The notes beneath the pieces are model-generated. The model had not been told where the DNA came from, did no database searches, and was given only the letters and a program-made list of their open reading frames with translations. From an uncultured Treponema sp. (GTDB taxonomy: Bacteria > Spirochaetota > Spirochaetia > Treponematales > Treponemataceae), in NCBI GenBank assembly GCA_947166355.1, contig CAMVDX010000001.1:186001-250000 (forward strand): a stretch of DNA of 64,000 bases. Reading direction: 5' to 3'. The translations under genes were made by a program, and so were the position numbers. Within the stretch, counting starts at the first letter, position 1. Each line of letters begins with the position of its first letter. Below, in pieces: positions 26,860-34,618 of this stretch.

Positions 26860-26980
26860 GTCATTGCGAGGAGCTCGGCAGGGCGACGTGGCAAATATTT
26901 TGTACGTCATTGCGATGGGCTCCGCCAAGTGAGACGAGGCAAATGTTTTGCACGTCATTGCGAGGAGCCCGGCAGGGCGA
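26860..26980. repeat. Three tandem GTCATTGCGAG-type arms
   Basis: CGTCATTGCGAGGAGC..., CGTCATTGCGATGGGC... and CGTCATTGCGAGGAGC... follow each other about 50 bp apart. Each is followed by a G/C-rich segment and GGCAAAT-GTTTTG or a close variant. They lie between prs and the double-hairpin element. Confidence 0.8.
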
Positions 26981-26982
26981 TG

Positions 26983-27069
26983 GTGGTTTCGATACGGCTG
27001 TCGCCTACTCAACCACCGTGTGGGGGGCGACGGTGATTGAGTAGCCACGGAGTGGCGTATCGAAATCAC
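26983..27069. repeat. 87-bp double-hairpin element (GTGGTTTCGATACG family)
   Basis: Left end GTGGTTTCGATACG, variable hairpin, CTCAACCACC; then CGGTGATTGAGT, variable hairpin, CGTATCGAAATCAC. The ends are near-perfect inverted repeats. It ends 12 bp before the FGGY kinase start, so it sits in that gene's leader. Confidence 0.85.
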
Positions 27070-27080
27070 ATGTAAAAACT

Positions 27081-28262
27081 ATGACAGATACAATTTTATG
27101 CGTGGACATTGGTACGACCTCGCTTAAGGCCGGCTTGATTACGGCTGATGGGGAGGTCGTTTCATTTTGTTCCGTTCCATTTGAAGAACCTCACGATCGT
27201 TTTGTTGCCTGTTCCTGGTATGATGCTTTTTTGAAAGCAGCAGCAGAGCTGTCATATGGCTGTAGAAATGTAACGGTTACCGGAATTTCAATTTCTGGTA
27301 ACGGACCAACTGTTGTAACTGATATCGGATTTACCTTCCGATGGAATGAAGATACTTCTGCCGTGGCAGGATTGATTCCTGACTGTGCCCGCACATCACT
27401 TTTTATTCCGAAAATTCTTTCTATTAAAAAACAGTTTCCAGATGTCTGGAAGAAAACAAAAAATTTTTTTTCAGGACCCGAGTATCTGATTTATGTACTT
27501 ACCGGGAATCCTGTAACAATTCTTCCGGAAGAGCGCTTTGAAAAAGCTTACTGGAATGATGAAATGCTTGAAGCGTGTGGAATCCGAAATAATCTTCTTC
27601 CGTCTTTTGTAAAAACCGGTGAGTCTTGCGGCTTCTTAAATCAGAATATTTCTCTTGTTTCAAATTTACGATTCGTGCAAGATTGTCCGGTGATTGCCGG
27701 CGGCCCTGATTTTGTTGCGGCCTTGATTGGAACCGGGACTCTTGTGAGCGGGCGGCTTTGTGACCGCTGTGGAAGTTCTGAAGGGCTTAACTTTTGTACG
27801 GACAAGATTTTGAAGGGCGAGGGGCTTCGGATTTTGCCTTCGATTATTTCAGGTCTTTGGAATGCTTCTTATCTTATTCCAAACAGCGGCGAGCTTACTG
27901 AAGAACAGCGTCTGGCAGAGGTTGAGAGGGGAATTAAATCTCTAAAGAAGGCTGCTGCCGAGGCAGGAGTTCAGTTTCCTGATGAAATGGCAGTTACCGG
28001 CGGCCAGACTAATGATGAGCTTTTACTGCGTGAAAAATCAGAACGGCTTGGAATGAAGATACTGCGACCGGCAGTTTATAATTCTGGTTTTGTTGGCGAA
28101 GGTTCCGATTCTGCATCCAGCTCCAGCTCCGGCGTGCATTTTGTTCACAGCGAGCTGATTGGCGATGCCTGTGCCGCTTATGGCGGAGCCTCTGGAATTT
28201 ATGATTCGCTTCAGTCGGCTGCGGAACATATTGTAAAGCTTGAATCTTATACAGGAGCTTGA
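27081..28262 (+). CDS. FGGY-family carbohydrate kinase
   Basis: Actin-fold sugar kinase of 393 residues, shorter than the usual 480-520. N-terminal phosphate loop: LCVDIGTTSLKAGLI at residues 5-19. C-terminal ATP domain: AVTGGQTNDELLLREKSERLGM and LIGDACAAYGGASGIYDS. A Ser-rich insert (SDSASSSSSG near 340) interrupts the C-terminal lobe. The sugar cannot be assigned. It overlaps or abuts the HAD gene that follows, suggesting a kinase-phosphatase pair in one transcript. The ribosome site is poor because the leader is made of a repeat element. Confidence 0.8.
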   Translation: MTDTILCVDIGTTSLKAGLITADGEVVSFCSVPFEEPHDRFVACSWYDAFLKAAAELSYGCRNVTVTGISISGNGPTVVTDIGFTFRWNEDTSAVAGLIPDCARTSLFIPKILSIKKQFPDVWKKTKNFFSGPEYLIYVLTGNPVTILPEERFEKAYWNDEMLEACGIRNNLLPSFVKTGESCGFLNQNISLVSNLRFVQDCPVIAGGPDFVAALIGTGTLVSGRLCDRCGSSEGLNFCTDKILKGEGLRILPSIISGLWNASYLIPNSGELTEEQRLAEVERGIKSLKKAAAEAGVQFPDEMAVTGGQTNDELLLREKSERLGMKILRPAVYNSGFVGEGSDSASSSSSGVHFVHSELIGDACAAYGGASGIYDSLQSAAEHIVKLESYTGA

Positions 28263-28267
28263 GTTTT

Positions 28268-28942
28268 ATGAAAATCTATAAAATCCCTTCTGAACTGCGT
28301 GCCTTTATTTTTGATATTGATTCAACTCTTTATACAAATCAGGCCTATGCCTTTGAACAGGTGGACTGTCAGGTGCGACAGTTTGCAAAGGAGAGGGGGA
28401 TTACTGCGGACGAGGCAAGACGGCAGGTTGCTGATTACAGAAAAAAGTTTGCGGCGGAGCATAATGGCAGTAAGGTGAGTCTTGGAAATACTTTACTGGC
28501 TTTTGGAGTTCCGATTGAGCAGAGTGTGCAGTGGCGTCGTGAGCTTCTGGAACCGTCTGATTTTCTTGGTCGCGATGAAAAGCTTATAGAAACTCTCAAA
28601 ATCCTGCAGTCAAAATTCAAGCTTATTTGTGTTACGAATAATCCGGTGCTGCCTGCGCGTAAAACTCTTGATGCTATTGGTGTTTCGGAATTTTTTCCTG
28701 AAATTGTGGGGCTTGATACTTGTTTTAAATCTAAGCCTGCCCTTGAGCCGTTTGAAACTGCTGTTGATTTGCTTTCAAAGGCATCAGTTGCTGACCGAGG
28801 CTACGAAATTAAAGCTGAAAACTGTATAGCCGTGGGTGATCGTTATGATATGGATATTGCCTTACCTTTAAAAATGGGTATGGGAGGAATTTTAGTAAGT
28901 GGTGTAGAAGAAGTATACCAAATCATAAAAAGTGTGTTATAA
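28268..28942 (+). CDS. HAD hydrolase, pyrimidine 5'-nucleotidase-like
   Basis: Protein of 224 residues. Motif I AFIFDIDSTLYTNQAYAFEQ (near residue 12), motif II LICVTNNPVLPARKTLDAIG, and motif III/IV KSKPALEPF and AVGDRYDMDIALPLKMG. The helical cap begins with long charged helices as in SDT1/YjjG-type nucleotidases. The start is set at ATG 28268 with AGGAG at 10 nt; a TTG at 28259 is possible. A second protein of the same type is at 57314. Confidence 0.82.
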   Translation: MKIYKIPSELRAFIFDIDSTLYTNQAYAFEQVDCQVRQFAKERGITADEARRQVADYRKKFAAEHNGSKVSLGNTLLAFGVPIEQSVQWRRELLEPSDFLGRDEKLIETLKILQSKFKLICVTNNPVLPARKTLDAIGVSEFFPEIVGLDTCFKSKPALEPFETAVDLLSKASVADRGYEIKAENCIAVGDRYDMDIALPLKMGMGGILVSGVEEVYQIIKSVL

Positions 28943-28950
28943 TAGATAAA

Positions 28951-29793
28951 ATGAAAACGCGACCATTCATTTCTAACATTGAATTGACCAATAATGGCCA
29001 TCTTTCTCTTTTTTTTATAGGTACGGGTAACGCTTTTACAAAAACTGCGTTTCAGACAAATCTTTTACTCATTAAAGGAAAAGATCATCTTCTGGTTGAT
29101 TGCGGAACCTTATGTTCTTATGCTTTTGAAAATGTATATGGTGGAAAGATTACAGATATTGAAAATCTGCTTTTAACTCATCCGCATGCAGATCATATAG
29201 GCGGCGTTGAGGAACTGGCTCTCGCAGGAAAATACATTACAAAACGTCCGTTGAATATCATTATTACTGATGAATTTAAGAAAGCGTTATGGAATGAATC
29301 TTTAAGAGGTGGTATTCAATATAGTGAAGAAGGATGCATGACTTTTGATGATTATTTTAATCAGATTAAGCCGGTTCGCATTCTTAAAAAACCTTTTGAA
29401 ATGTTTGAAGCAAATATTGGAAGTATAAATATAAAGCTTTTTAGAACCCGGCATGTTACTACCAGAAAGAATTCCTTAAAGAATTCTCAAATTTCGTATG
29501 GATTAATTATTGATGACCGGATATTATTTACAGCCGATACTCAGTTTAATCGTCCGCAGTTAAAATATCTGCTTGATAAATATGAAAATATTGAAGCAAT
29601 TTTTCATGATTGCGATGTTATGGGATATTCGCGTGGAGTTCATGCAGCTTATGATGAACTTGTTACACTGCCAAAGGAAATAAAAGCAAAGACGCTTTTG
29701 TGTCATTATTCTGAGGCTGTGAGTACAATTGATGCTCTGGTAGATGGCTTTTTCGGCCTTGCTAAGCATTGGGTGTACTATGATTTTGATTAG
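28951..29793 (+). CDS. Metallo-beta-lactamase-fold hydrolase
   Basis: Protein of 280 residues. Metal-binding motif LLTHPHADHIGGVEELA (near residues 75-91), earlier Asp in LLVDCGTLCSYAF, later His in FRTRHVTT, Asp in LFTADTQFN and a final His in LLCHYSEA. This matches the phosphodiesterase-like lactamase_B_2 class, which includes RNase Z and cyclic-nucleotide phosphodiesterases. The RNase Z exosite arm is not evident. It lies just upstream of the tRNA-derived array; a role in RNA processing is only a suggestion. Confidence 0.75.
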   Translation: MKTRPFISNIELTNNGHLSLFFIGTGNAFTKTAFQTNLLLIKGKDHLLVDCGTLCSYAFENVYGGKITDIENLLLTHPHADHIGGVEELALAGKYITKRPLNIIITDEFKKALWNESLRGGIQYSEEGCMTFDDYFNQIKPVRILKKPFEMFEANIGSINIKLFRTRHVTTRKNSLKNSQISYGLIIDDRILFTADTQFNRPQLKYLLDKYENIEAIFHDCDVMGYSRGVHAAYDELVTLPKEIKAKTLLCHYSEAVSTIDALVDGFFGLAKHWVYYDFD

Positions 29794-29800
29794 GTAAAGC

Positions 29801-29843
29801 GTAGTGCGTTTGAATCGCAAATTTACTGTGATTATGCGATTCG
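29801..29843 (+). repeat. Left boundary fragment of the tRNA-derived array
   Basis: GTAGTGCGTTTGAATCGCAA followed by ATTTACTGTGATTATGCGATTCG is a T-arm fragment plus hairpin. It is nearly identical to the right end of copy 3 (30302-30343). The same sequence therefore bounds the three-copy array on both sides. Confidence 0.8.
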
Positions 29844-29864
29844 AAAAAGAAATGAATTTAATTA

Positions 29865-30030
29865 GGCTCTGTAGCTCATCTGGATAGAGCAAAGGGAAGT
29901 AAAATGCTAAAATCTTTGCTGTTGCAAAGATTTTTTAACGCATTTTGCTATTGTACGCCTAAGCAAAAGGTAGTGCGTTCGAATCGAGTTCTTATAAAAT
30001 GCGATTCGAGAATTAAATTAGTATTTTTTA
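29865..30030 (+). repeat. tRNA-derived tandem repeat, copy 1
   Basis: 166-bp unit: 5' tRNA half (GGCTCTGTAGCTCATCTGGA... with a normal D arm), then an inserted long hairpin (AAAATGC-TAAAATCTTTGC-TGTT-GCAAAGATTTTTTA-CGCATTTT). An anticodon-like arm TTTTGC...GCAAAA follows with a 14-nt loop, then the variable and T-arm part GGTAGTGCGTTCGAATCG. The 3' acceptor complement to GGCTCTG is absent, so a normal mature tRNA is not possible. Confidence 0.85.
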
Positions 30031-30196
30031 GACCCAGTAGCTCAGCTGGATAGAGCAAAGGGAAGTAAAATGCTAAAATCTTTGCTGTTGCAAAGATTTT
30101 TTAACGCATTTTGCTATTGTACGCCTAAGCAAAAGGTAGTGCGTTCGAATCGAGTTCTTATAAAATGCGATTCGAGAATTAAATTAGTATTTTTTA
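30031..30196 (+). repeat. tRNA-derived tandem repeat, copy 2
   Basis: Second 166-bp unit, almost identical to copy 1 from the D arm onward; the acceptor strand is changed to GACCCAG. The inserted hairpin, the enlarged anticodon-like loop and the T-arm with GCGATTCGAG hairpin are conserved. Confidence 0.85.
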
Positions 30197-30343
30197 GACC
30201 CAGTAGCTCAGCTGGATAGAGCAAAGGGAAGTAAAATGCTAAAATCTTTGCTGTTGCAAAGATTTTTTAACGCATTTTGCTATTGTACGCCTAAGCAAAA
30301 GGTGTGCGTTCGAATCGCAAATTTACTGTGATTATGCGATTCG
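30197..30343 (+). repeat. tRNA-derived tandem repeat, copy 3
   Basis: Third unit, identical to copy 2 through the hairpin and anticodon-like arm. It lacks two bases in GGT(AG)TGCG and ends with the boundary hairpin CGAATCGCA...TGCGATTCG instead of the copy 1/2 type. The intact tRNA-Arg begins 23 bp later. Confidence 0.85.
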
Positions 30344-30365
30344 ATGATTTTTGTGAATTATTTTA

Positions 30366-30439
30366 GGTCCTGTAGCTCACTTGGATAGAGCAGTTGCCTC
30401 CTAAGCAACAGGTAGTGCGTTCGAATCGCATCAGGATCA
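30366..30439 (+). tRNA. tRNA-Arg (CCU)
   Basis: Intact cloverleaf of 74 nt: acceptor GGTCCTG paired with CAGGATC (one G-T), discriminator A, D arm AGCTCACTTGGATAGAGC, anticodon stem GTTGC/GCAAC with loop CTCCTAA (anticodon CCU), T arm GTGCG-TTCGAAT-CGCAT. It follows three decayed relatives and directly precedes the next gene. Confidence 0.95.
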
Positions 30440-30465
30440 AAAAAAAATTTTATACGGAGATGGAT

Positions 30466-31779
30466 ATGAAAAAGTTATTGGTAGCTTCTTCTAATAGTGA
30501 AGTGTTGGGGGTTGTGCGTAGTGTTTGTATGAATTATTCTGCGCAATTTGAACCTATCTTTTGTCCTGATACTGATGAAGCTCTCAGCTTTATTGATTAT
30601 GAACTCCCGGAACTTAAGGTTGTAGACTTTACTTCAAAAGATTTAGACAGTAACAGAATTCTTGAGGCAATTCGTTCTGACCCATGGCTGCATAACGGTG
30701 GAATTATTGCGGTTGCGCAAAGTCCGAGTGAGGCAGAAAAAATTGAAGCCCTTAAGGATCCTAACATTCTTATAGTTCAGACGCTTTATACATTCAAGGA
30801 AAATTTTGAGCGCCTTCTGAATTGTATTCTCAGTAATCAGCAGTTTCTTTTTAACCGCGGAATGCAGAATCGGCTTGGCAGTGAGGAGCGCGGTTCTTTT
30901 GTCTGTGAGAATGACCCGCTAGATATCCGCCTGTACACAAACTTCATCGTAAACTTTTTGTATTGCACTAACCGAATTGATGATGATGGTCGTTTTGCGC
31001 TTCAGTCTACCCTCATGGAGCTTTTGACGAATGCACTGGAGCATGGAAACTGCGGAATTTCTTACGAGGAAAAATCTGAATGGCTGAATAATGGCGGTAC
31101 AATTCTTGATTTGATTAAAAAGAAAATCAGTCAGCCGGAGTTTGCAGACCGCAAGATTTATATCGGCTATGAAATCGGAAAAACAAAATCTTCATTCATA
31201 ATAAAGGATGAGGGTGAGGGCTTTGACTGGAAATCTCGCATTTCTGATGATGCAGGTCCTTCAATAGAAGAGGCGCATGGACGCGGTATTTCTCTTTCAA
31301 AGAGTCTTGTTTCAGGTTTACGCTATAACGAAAAAGGAAATGAAGTTTCTTTTGATATTCAGCATCTTGTAAATGTTTCAAGCTCTATTCCAGGAATTAT
31401 GATTCCTCTTAAGGCTGTTGAATATAAGAAGCACGATATTATCTGCCGCCAGAATGAGCCTAGTAATGATTTGTACTTTATTGTATCGGGACGCTATGGT
31501 GTTTATGCGAATCGCAAGTTGATTTCGGTACTTACTCCGAATGATATGTTTATTGGTGAGATGGCTTTTCTTTTGAATGACCGCCGCTCAGCCACGATTA
31601 TGGCGGCAGAGGATGGAAAGTTGATAAAGATACCAAAGGTTACTTTCTTAAACCTGATTCGTCAGAATCCGCATTACGGTCTGTTTCTTTCAAAGCTGCT
31701 CGCTCAGCGTGTAATCCGCCAGAACAGAAGAACGCTGGAACTGTCTGCGGAAATCGCTAAATTGAAAGAATCTAAATAA
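30466..31779 (+). CDS. Receiver-like / HATPase / cyclic-nucleotide-binding regulatory protein
   Basis: Protein of 437 residues with three modules. Residues 1-115 resemble a response-regulator receiver (VLGVVRSVC, ELKVVDFTSKD with the acceptor region), although the usual DD pair is not clear. Residues 155-320 are a histidine-kinase-type ATPase of the anti-sigma kind: TLMELLTNALEHGNCG (N box), KDEGEGFDW and HGRGISLSKSLV (G boxes); there is no His phosphoacceptor domain. From 330 on is a cNMP-binding fold (RQNEPSNDLYFIVSGRYGVYA, FIGEMAFLLNDRRSATIMAAE). It may set a partner-switch response to a second messenger. The start is ATG 30466, six nt from GGAG. Confidence 0.85.
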   Translation: MKKLLVASSNSEVLGVVRSVCMNYSAQFEPIFCPDTDEALSFIDYELPELKVVDFTSKDLDSNRILEAIRSDPWLHNGGIIAVAQSPSEAEKIEALKDPNILIVQTLYTFKENFERLLNCILSNQQFLFNRGMQNRLGSEERGSFVCENDPLDIRLYTNFIVNFLYCTNRIDDDGRFALQSTLMELLTNALEHGNCGISYEEKSEWLNNGGTILDLIKKKISQPEFADRKIYIGYEIGKTKSSFIIKDEGEGFDWKSRISDDAGPSIEEAHGRGISLSKSLVSGLRYNEKGNEVSFDIQHLVNVSSSIPGIMIPLKAVEYKKHDIICRQNEPSNDLYFIVSGRYGVYANRKLISVLTPNDMFIGEMAFLLNDRRSATIMAAEDGKLIKIPKVTFLNLIRQNPHYGLFLSKLLAQRVIRQNRRTLELSAEIAKLKESK

Positions 31780-31971
31780 TCTGGATTGAGACTTGATAAT
31801 GCAATTACAAGACTCAAAACGAATGAGTCAAGGCTTTAAGCGAAGCGTGCCTTGACCATTCGTATTGCTTTGCACTTCGTGCTCGCAATGACGCCAGAGA
31901 GTTGTTTAGTACTTCGTGCTCGCAATGACGAAAGACTGTCATTGCGAGGAACGAAGCGACGTGGCAATCCA
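31780..31971. repeat. Composite intergenic repeat cluster
   Basis: No gene seen. GAGTCAAGGCTTTAAGCGAA followed by GCGTGCCTTGACC (31826-31858) is the inverted relative of the hairpin at 14699-14732. It is followed by several GTCATTGCGAG-family arms (GCTCGCAATGAC at 31890 and 31920, GTCATTGCGAGGAACGAAGC at 31939). It separates convergent genes. Confidence 0.8.
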
Positions 31972-33648
31972 TTAGAATAATCCCGAAATTACTCCGTTAT
32001 CATCCACATCAATATCAAGAGCGGCAGGTGCCTTTGGAAGGCCTGGCATTGTCATAATGTCGCCGGCGAGGGCAACTACAAAGCCTGCTCCCGCATAGAG
32101 TTGAACGTCGCGAACCGGGAAGGTGTATCCGCTTGGAGCGCCAATGAGCTTTGGATCGTGGCTGATTGAGTTCTGAGTTTTTGCGATACAAACAGGAAGT
32201 TTTCCGTAGCCGGCATCTTCAAAAGCCTTAAGCTTTTTGAGGGCAGCAGGGTCAAAGTCAACGTCAGCGGCGCGGTAAATCTCTTTTGCGATTGTGCGGA
32301 TTTTATCTGCGAGTGGAAGGTCCAGCTCGTAAAGCGGATGGTAGTTTGCTTTTCCGCTGTCTGCAATTTCTGCAACAACCTTTGCGAGTTCTGTAGCACC
32401 GTCTCCGCCTTTTCCCCAGCCTTCGCTTAGGACTGCTGTTGAGCCGTTGTCGCGGCAAAGTTTTTCGAGAAGTTCAATTTCTTCATCAGTATCAGTTATA
32501 AACTTGTTTACTGCAACTACGGCAGGGAGACCGAACTTTGCAACGTTTTCAATATGAGTCTTGAGGTTTGCAAAGCCTTTTTCGAGGGCCTGAGTGTTTG
32601 GCGCAGCCAGGTCTGACTTGGCAACACCGCCGTGCATCTTAAGGGCGCGGATTGTCGCAACAATTACTACGGCACTAGGTTTGAGGCCAGCGGCGCGGCA
32701 CTTAATGTCTAAGAATTTTTCGGCTCCAAGGTCAGCTGCAAAGCCTGCCTCTGTTACAACATAGTCACCGGTTGCAAGAGCACAGAGAGTTGCGTTTACA
32801 CTGTTACAGCCGTGGGCAATATTTGCAAAAGGTCCGCCGTGAACAAAGGCCGGATTCTTTTCGAGTGTCTGTACAAGGTTTGGTTTAATTACATCTTTTA
32901 AGAGGGCCGCAATAGCGCCTGTGCACTTAAGCTGACCAAAGGTTACGTTTTCGCGGGCATAATTCTGCCCAATCACAATGCGGTCAATGCGCTCTTTAAG
33001 CTCACTGATTGTGCGGCTCAAACAAACAATCGCCATAATTTCGCTTGCAACTGCGATGCTAAAGTGGTCCTCACGAGGAACTCCCTGAAGGCGTCCACCG
33101 AGTCCTATTGTGATATTGCGGAGGGCTCGGTCGTTCAAGTCTACGCAGCGTTTCCAGCTGATTGTGCGAGGGTCAATTCCAAGTTCATTTCCCTGCTGAA
33201 GATGATTATCAATAAGGGCTGCAATCAGATTATTTGCAATTGAGATTGCGTGAATATCGCCTGTAAAATGGAGATTGATATCTTCCATCGGAACAATCTG
33301 AGCGTAGCCGCCGCCACAGGCACCGCCCTTTACGCCAAAGCAAGGTCCAAGGCTTGGCTCGCGCAGGGCTACAACTGTTTTCTTTCCGATTTTATTAAGA
33401 CCGTCTGCAAGACCAATGCTTACGGTAGACTTTCCTTCTCCGGCTGGAGTAGGGGTAACTGCTGTTACAAGAATCAGCTTGCCAGGATTTTTGGCAGCCT
33501 TTTCCTGAAGGGTGCGCAACTCTTCAAAAGTAATCTTTGCCTTATAAGGCCCGTAGTTTTCAAGCTTGTCTGCGGTGATTCCAATTTTAGCAGCAACATC
33601 AGCCACCGGAATCATTTTGTTTTTCTGAGCGATTTCGATATCTGTCAT
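31972..33648 (-). CDS. fhs: Formate--tetrahydrofolate ligase
   Basis: ATP-dependent synthesis of 10-formyl-THF from formate, feeding purine and one-carbon pathways, and the Wood-Ljungdahl methyl branch in acetogenic treponemes. 558 residues, the normal length. Seen: P-loop TPTPAGEGKSTVSIGL near residues 65-80, LREPSLGPCFGVKGGACGGGYAQ, FVHGGPFANIAHGCNSV, and GDIMTMPGLP near the C-terminus. The start ATG is at 33648. No acetogenesis genes lie adjacent, so use in biosynthesis is the safer reading. Confidence 0.97.
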   Translation of the reverse strand: MTDIEIAQKNKMIPVADVAAKIGITADKLENYGPYKAKITFEELRTLQEKAAKNPGKLILVTAVTPTPAGEGKSTVSIGLADGLNKIGKKTVVALREPSLGPCFGVKGGACGGGYAQIVPMEDINLHFTGDIHAISIANNLIAALIDNHLQQGNELGIDPRTISWKRCVDLNDRALRNITIGLGGRLQGVPREDHFSIAVASEIMAIVCLSRTISELKERIDRIVIGQNYARENVTFGQLKCTGAIAALLKDVIKPNLVQTLEKNPAFVHGGPFANIAHGCNSVNATLCALATGDYVVTEAGFAADLGAEKFLDIKCRAAGLKPSAVVIVATIRALKMHGGVAKSDLAAPNTQALEKGFANLKTHIENVAKFGLPAVVAVNKFITDTDEEIELLEKLCRDNGSTAVLSEGWGKGGDGATELAKVVAEIADSGKANYHPLYELDLPLADKIRTIAKEIYRAADVDFDPAALKKLKAFEDAGYGKLPVCIAKTQNSISHDPKLIGAPSGYTFPVRDVQLYAGAGFVVALAGDIMTMPGLPKAPAALDIDVDDNGVISGLF

Positions 33649-33750
33649 TAAGAATGTCCTTTAGGTTTTAGTTCAAGGGTATTTTAACTGATAAGTGGGG
33701 TTTTAACAAGTAAGGGAAAATTAAATGCTGTCAGTGTGAGAAAAACCTAC

Positions 33751-33777
33751 GTCATTGCGAGCGTAGCGAAGCAATCT
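33751..33777. repeat. GTCATTGCGAG-type repeat
   Basis: GTCATTGCGAGCGTAGCGAA followed by GCAATCT, a compact single-hairpin copy. It abuts or slightly overlaps the stop codon of the pseudouridine synthase gene. Confidence 0.8.
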
Positions 33778-34519
33778 ATATAAGCAGTGTCAAATCTGAT
33801 TCAGAGAGCTCTTTATATTGCCCCAGTTCCAGTGACTCATCGAGCTTCAACTGCCCCATCGAAATTCTTTTCAAATAAACAATCTTGTTTCCTACAGCCA
33901 CGAACATTCTCTTTACCTGGTGGTATTTGCCCTCGTAGATTGTGAGGTGGGCGGTGGAGTCGTCGAGCCAGGTGATTTGGGCAGGCTGGGCGGTGAAGCC
34001 CTGTTCGTTATCTTCGGGGCCGACTTCGATGCCGGCTTCAAACTGCTTTGTGATTTCTGCCTGATGCTCTGCAGTCTCGGGGTGCTCAAGACCACACAGA
34101 TAAGTTTTACTGATATGCGATTTTGGCGAGATTAAGCGGTGAGTCAGCTCTCCATTAGTTGTAAAAAGCAGAAGACCTTCGGTGTCCATGTCCAGGCGGC
34201 CGACTAAGTGAAGCTTTTCCTGTAAGTATGGGGTACGCAAAGAGTCATCCAGCAAATCAAAAACTGTTTCGTGGTCGCCTTCTTTTGTGGAGCAGACGTA
34301 GTGCTGGGGCTTATTCATCATGAGGTAGAGATTTTTATGAAGGTTTACTTCTTCGCCGTCTACGGAGGTTGAGTCATTTTCGGCATCAATCTGCATGCCC
34401 GGGTCGTAAGTCTGCTTTCCGTTCACGAGGACTTCACAGCTGCGCAAAAGTTTACGGATATCTTTTCTTGAACCAAAGCCCTCGTGGGCGAGTAATTTGT
34501 CTAGTCTTTCTTTTGACAT
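33776..34519 (-). CDS. RsuA/RluB-type 16S/23S rRNA pseudouridine synthase
   Basis: Protein of 247 residues. N-terminal S4 domain: ERLDKLLAHEGFGSRKDIRKLL and EVLVNGKQTYDPGMQI. Catalytic domain: LMMNKPQHYVCSTKEG, then VGRLDMDTEGLLLFTTNGEL with the catalytic Asp, and a C-terminal YHQVKRMFVAVGNKIVYLKRI. It converts a specific rRNA uridine to pseudouridine; which site is not decidable here. The start is taken as ATG 34519 (MSKERLDKLL). An in-frame longer reading to 34570 exists only because the adjacent repeat element happens to be open in that frame. Confidence 0.9.
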   Translation of the reverse strand: MSKERLDKLLAHEGFGSRKDIRKLLRSCEVLVNGKQTYDPGMQIDAENDSTSVDGEEVNLHKNLYLMMNKPQHYVCSTKEGDHETVFDLLDDSLRTPYLQEKLHLVGRLDMDTEGLLLFTTNGELTHRLISPKSHISKTYLCGLEHPETAEHQAEITKQFEAGIEVGPEDNEQGFTAQPAQITWLDDSTAHLTIYEGKYHQVKRMFVAVGNKIVYLKRISMGQLKLDESLELGQYKELSESDLTLLI

Positions 34520-34532
34520 ATTGTGTTCTGCG

Positions 34533-34618
34533 GTGGTTTCGATACGCTCGCTTCGCGAGCACTCAACCACGGTGGTTCGAGTAGTACGGTGCTAAAGCAC
34601 CTACCGTATCGAAACCAC
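34533..34618. repeat. 86-bp double-hairpin element (GTGGTTTCGATACG family)
   Basis: GTGGTTTCGATACG, hairpin CTCGCTTCGCGAG, CACTCAACCACGGTGGTTCGA, hairpin GTGCTAAAGCAC, CGTATCGAAACCAC. It fills the gap between the pseudouridine synthase start and the citrate synthase stop codon, and touches the TAG. Confidence 0.88.

Noticed and set aside
26847..27069. Short ORFs over the repeat-filled gap before the FGGY kinase
   Set aside because: They are translations of GTCATTGCGAG and GTGGTTTCGATACG repeats, with no ribosome sites and no protein-like composition.
29865..30343. Group I intron or CRISPR/integron cassette array in the tRNA repeats
   Set aside because: The insert in each unit is only about 60 bp and forms a simple hairpin, far below group I intron size. 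Repeats are contiguous 166-bp units without variable spacers. There are no attC-type core sites, cas genes or integrase.
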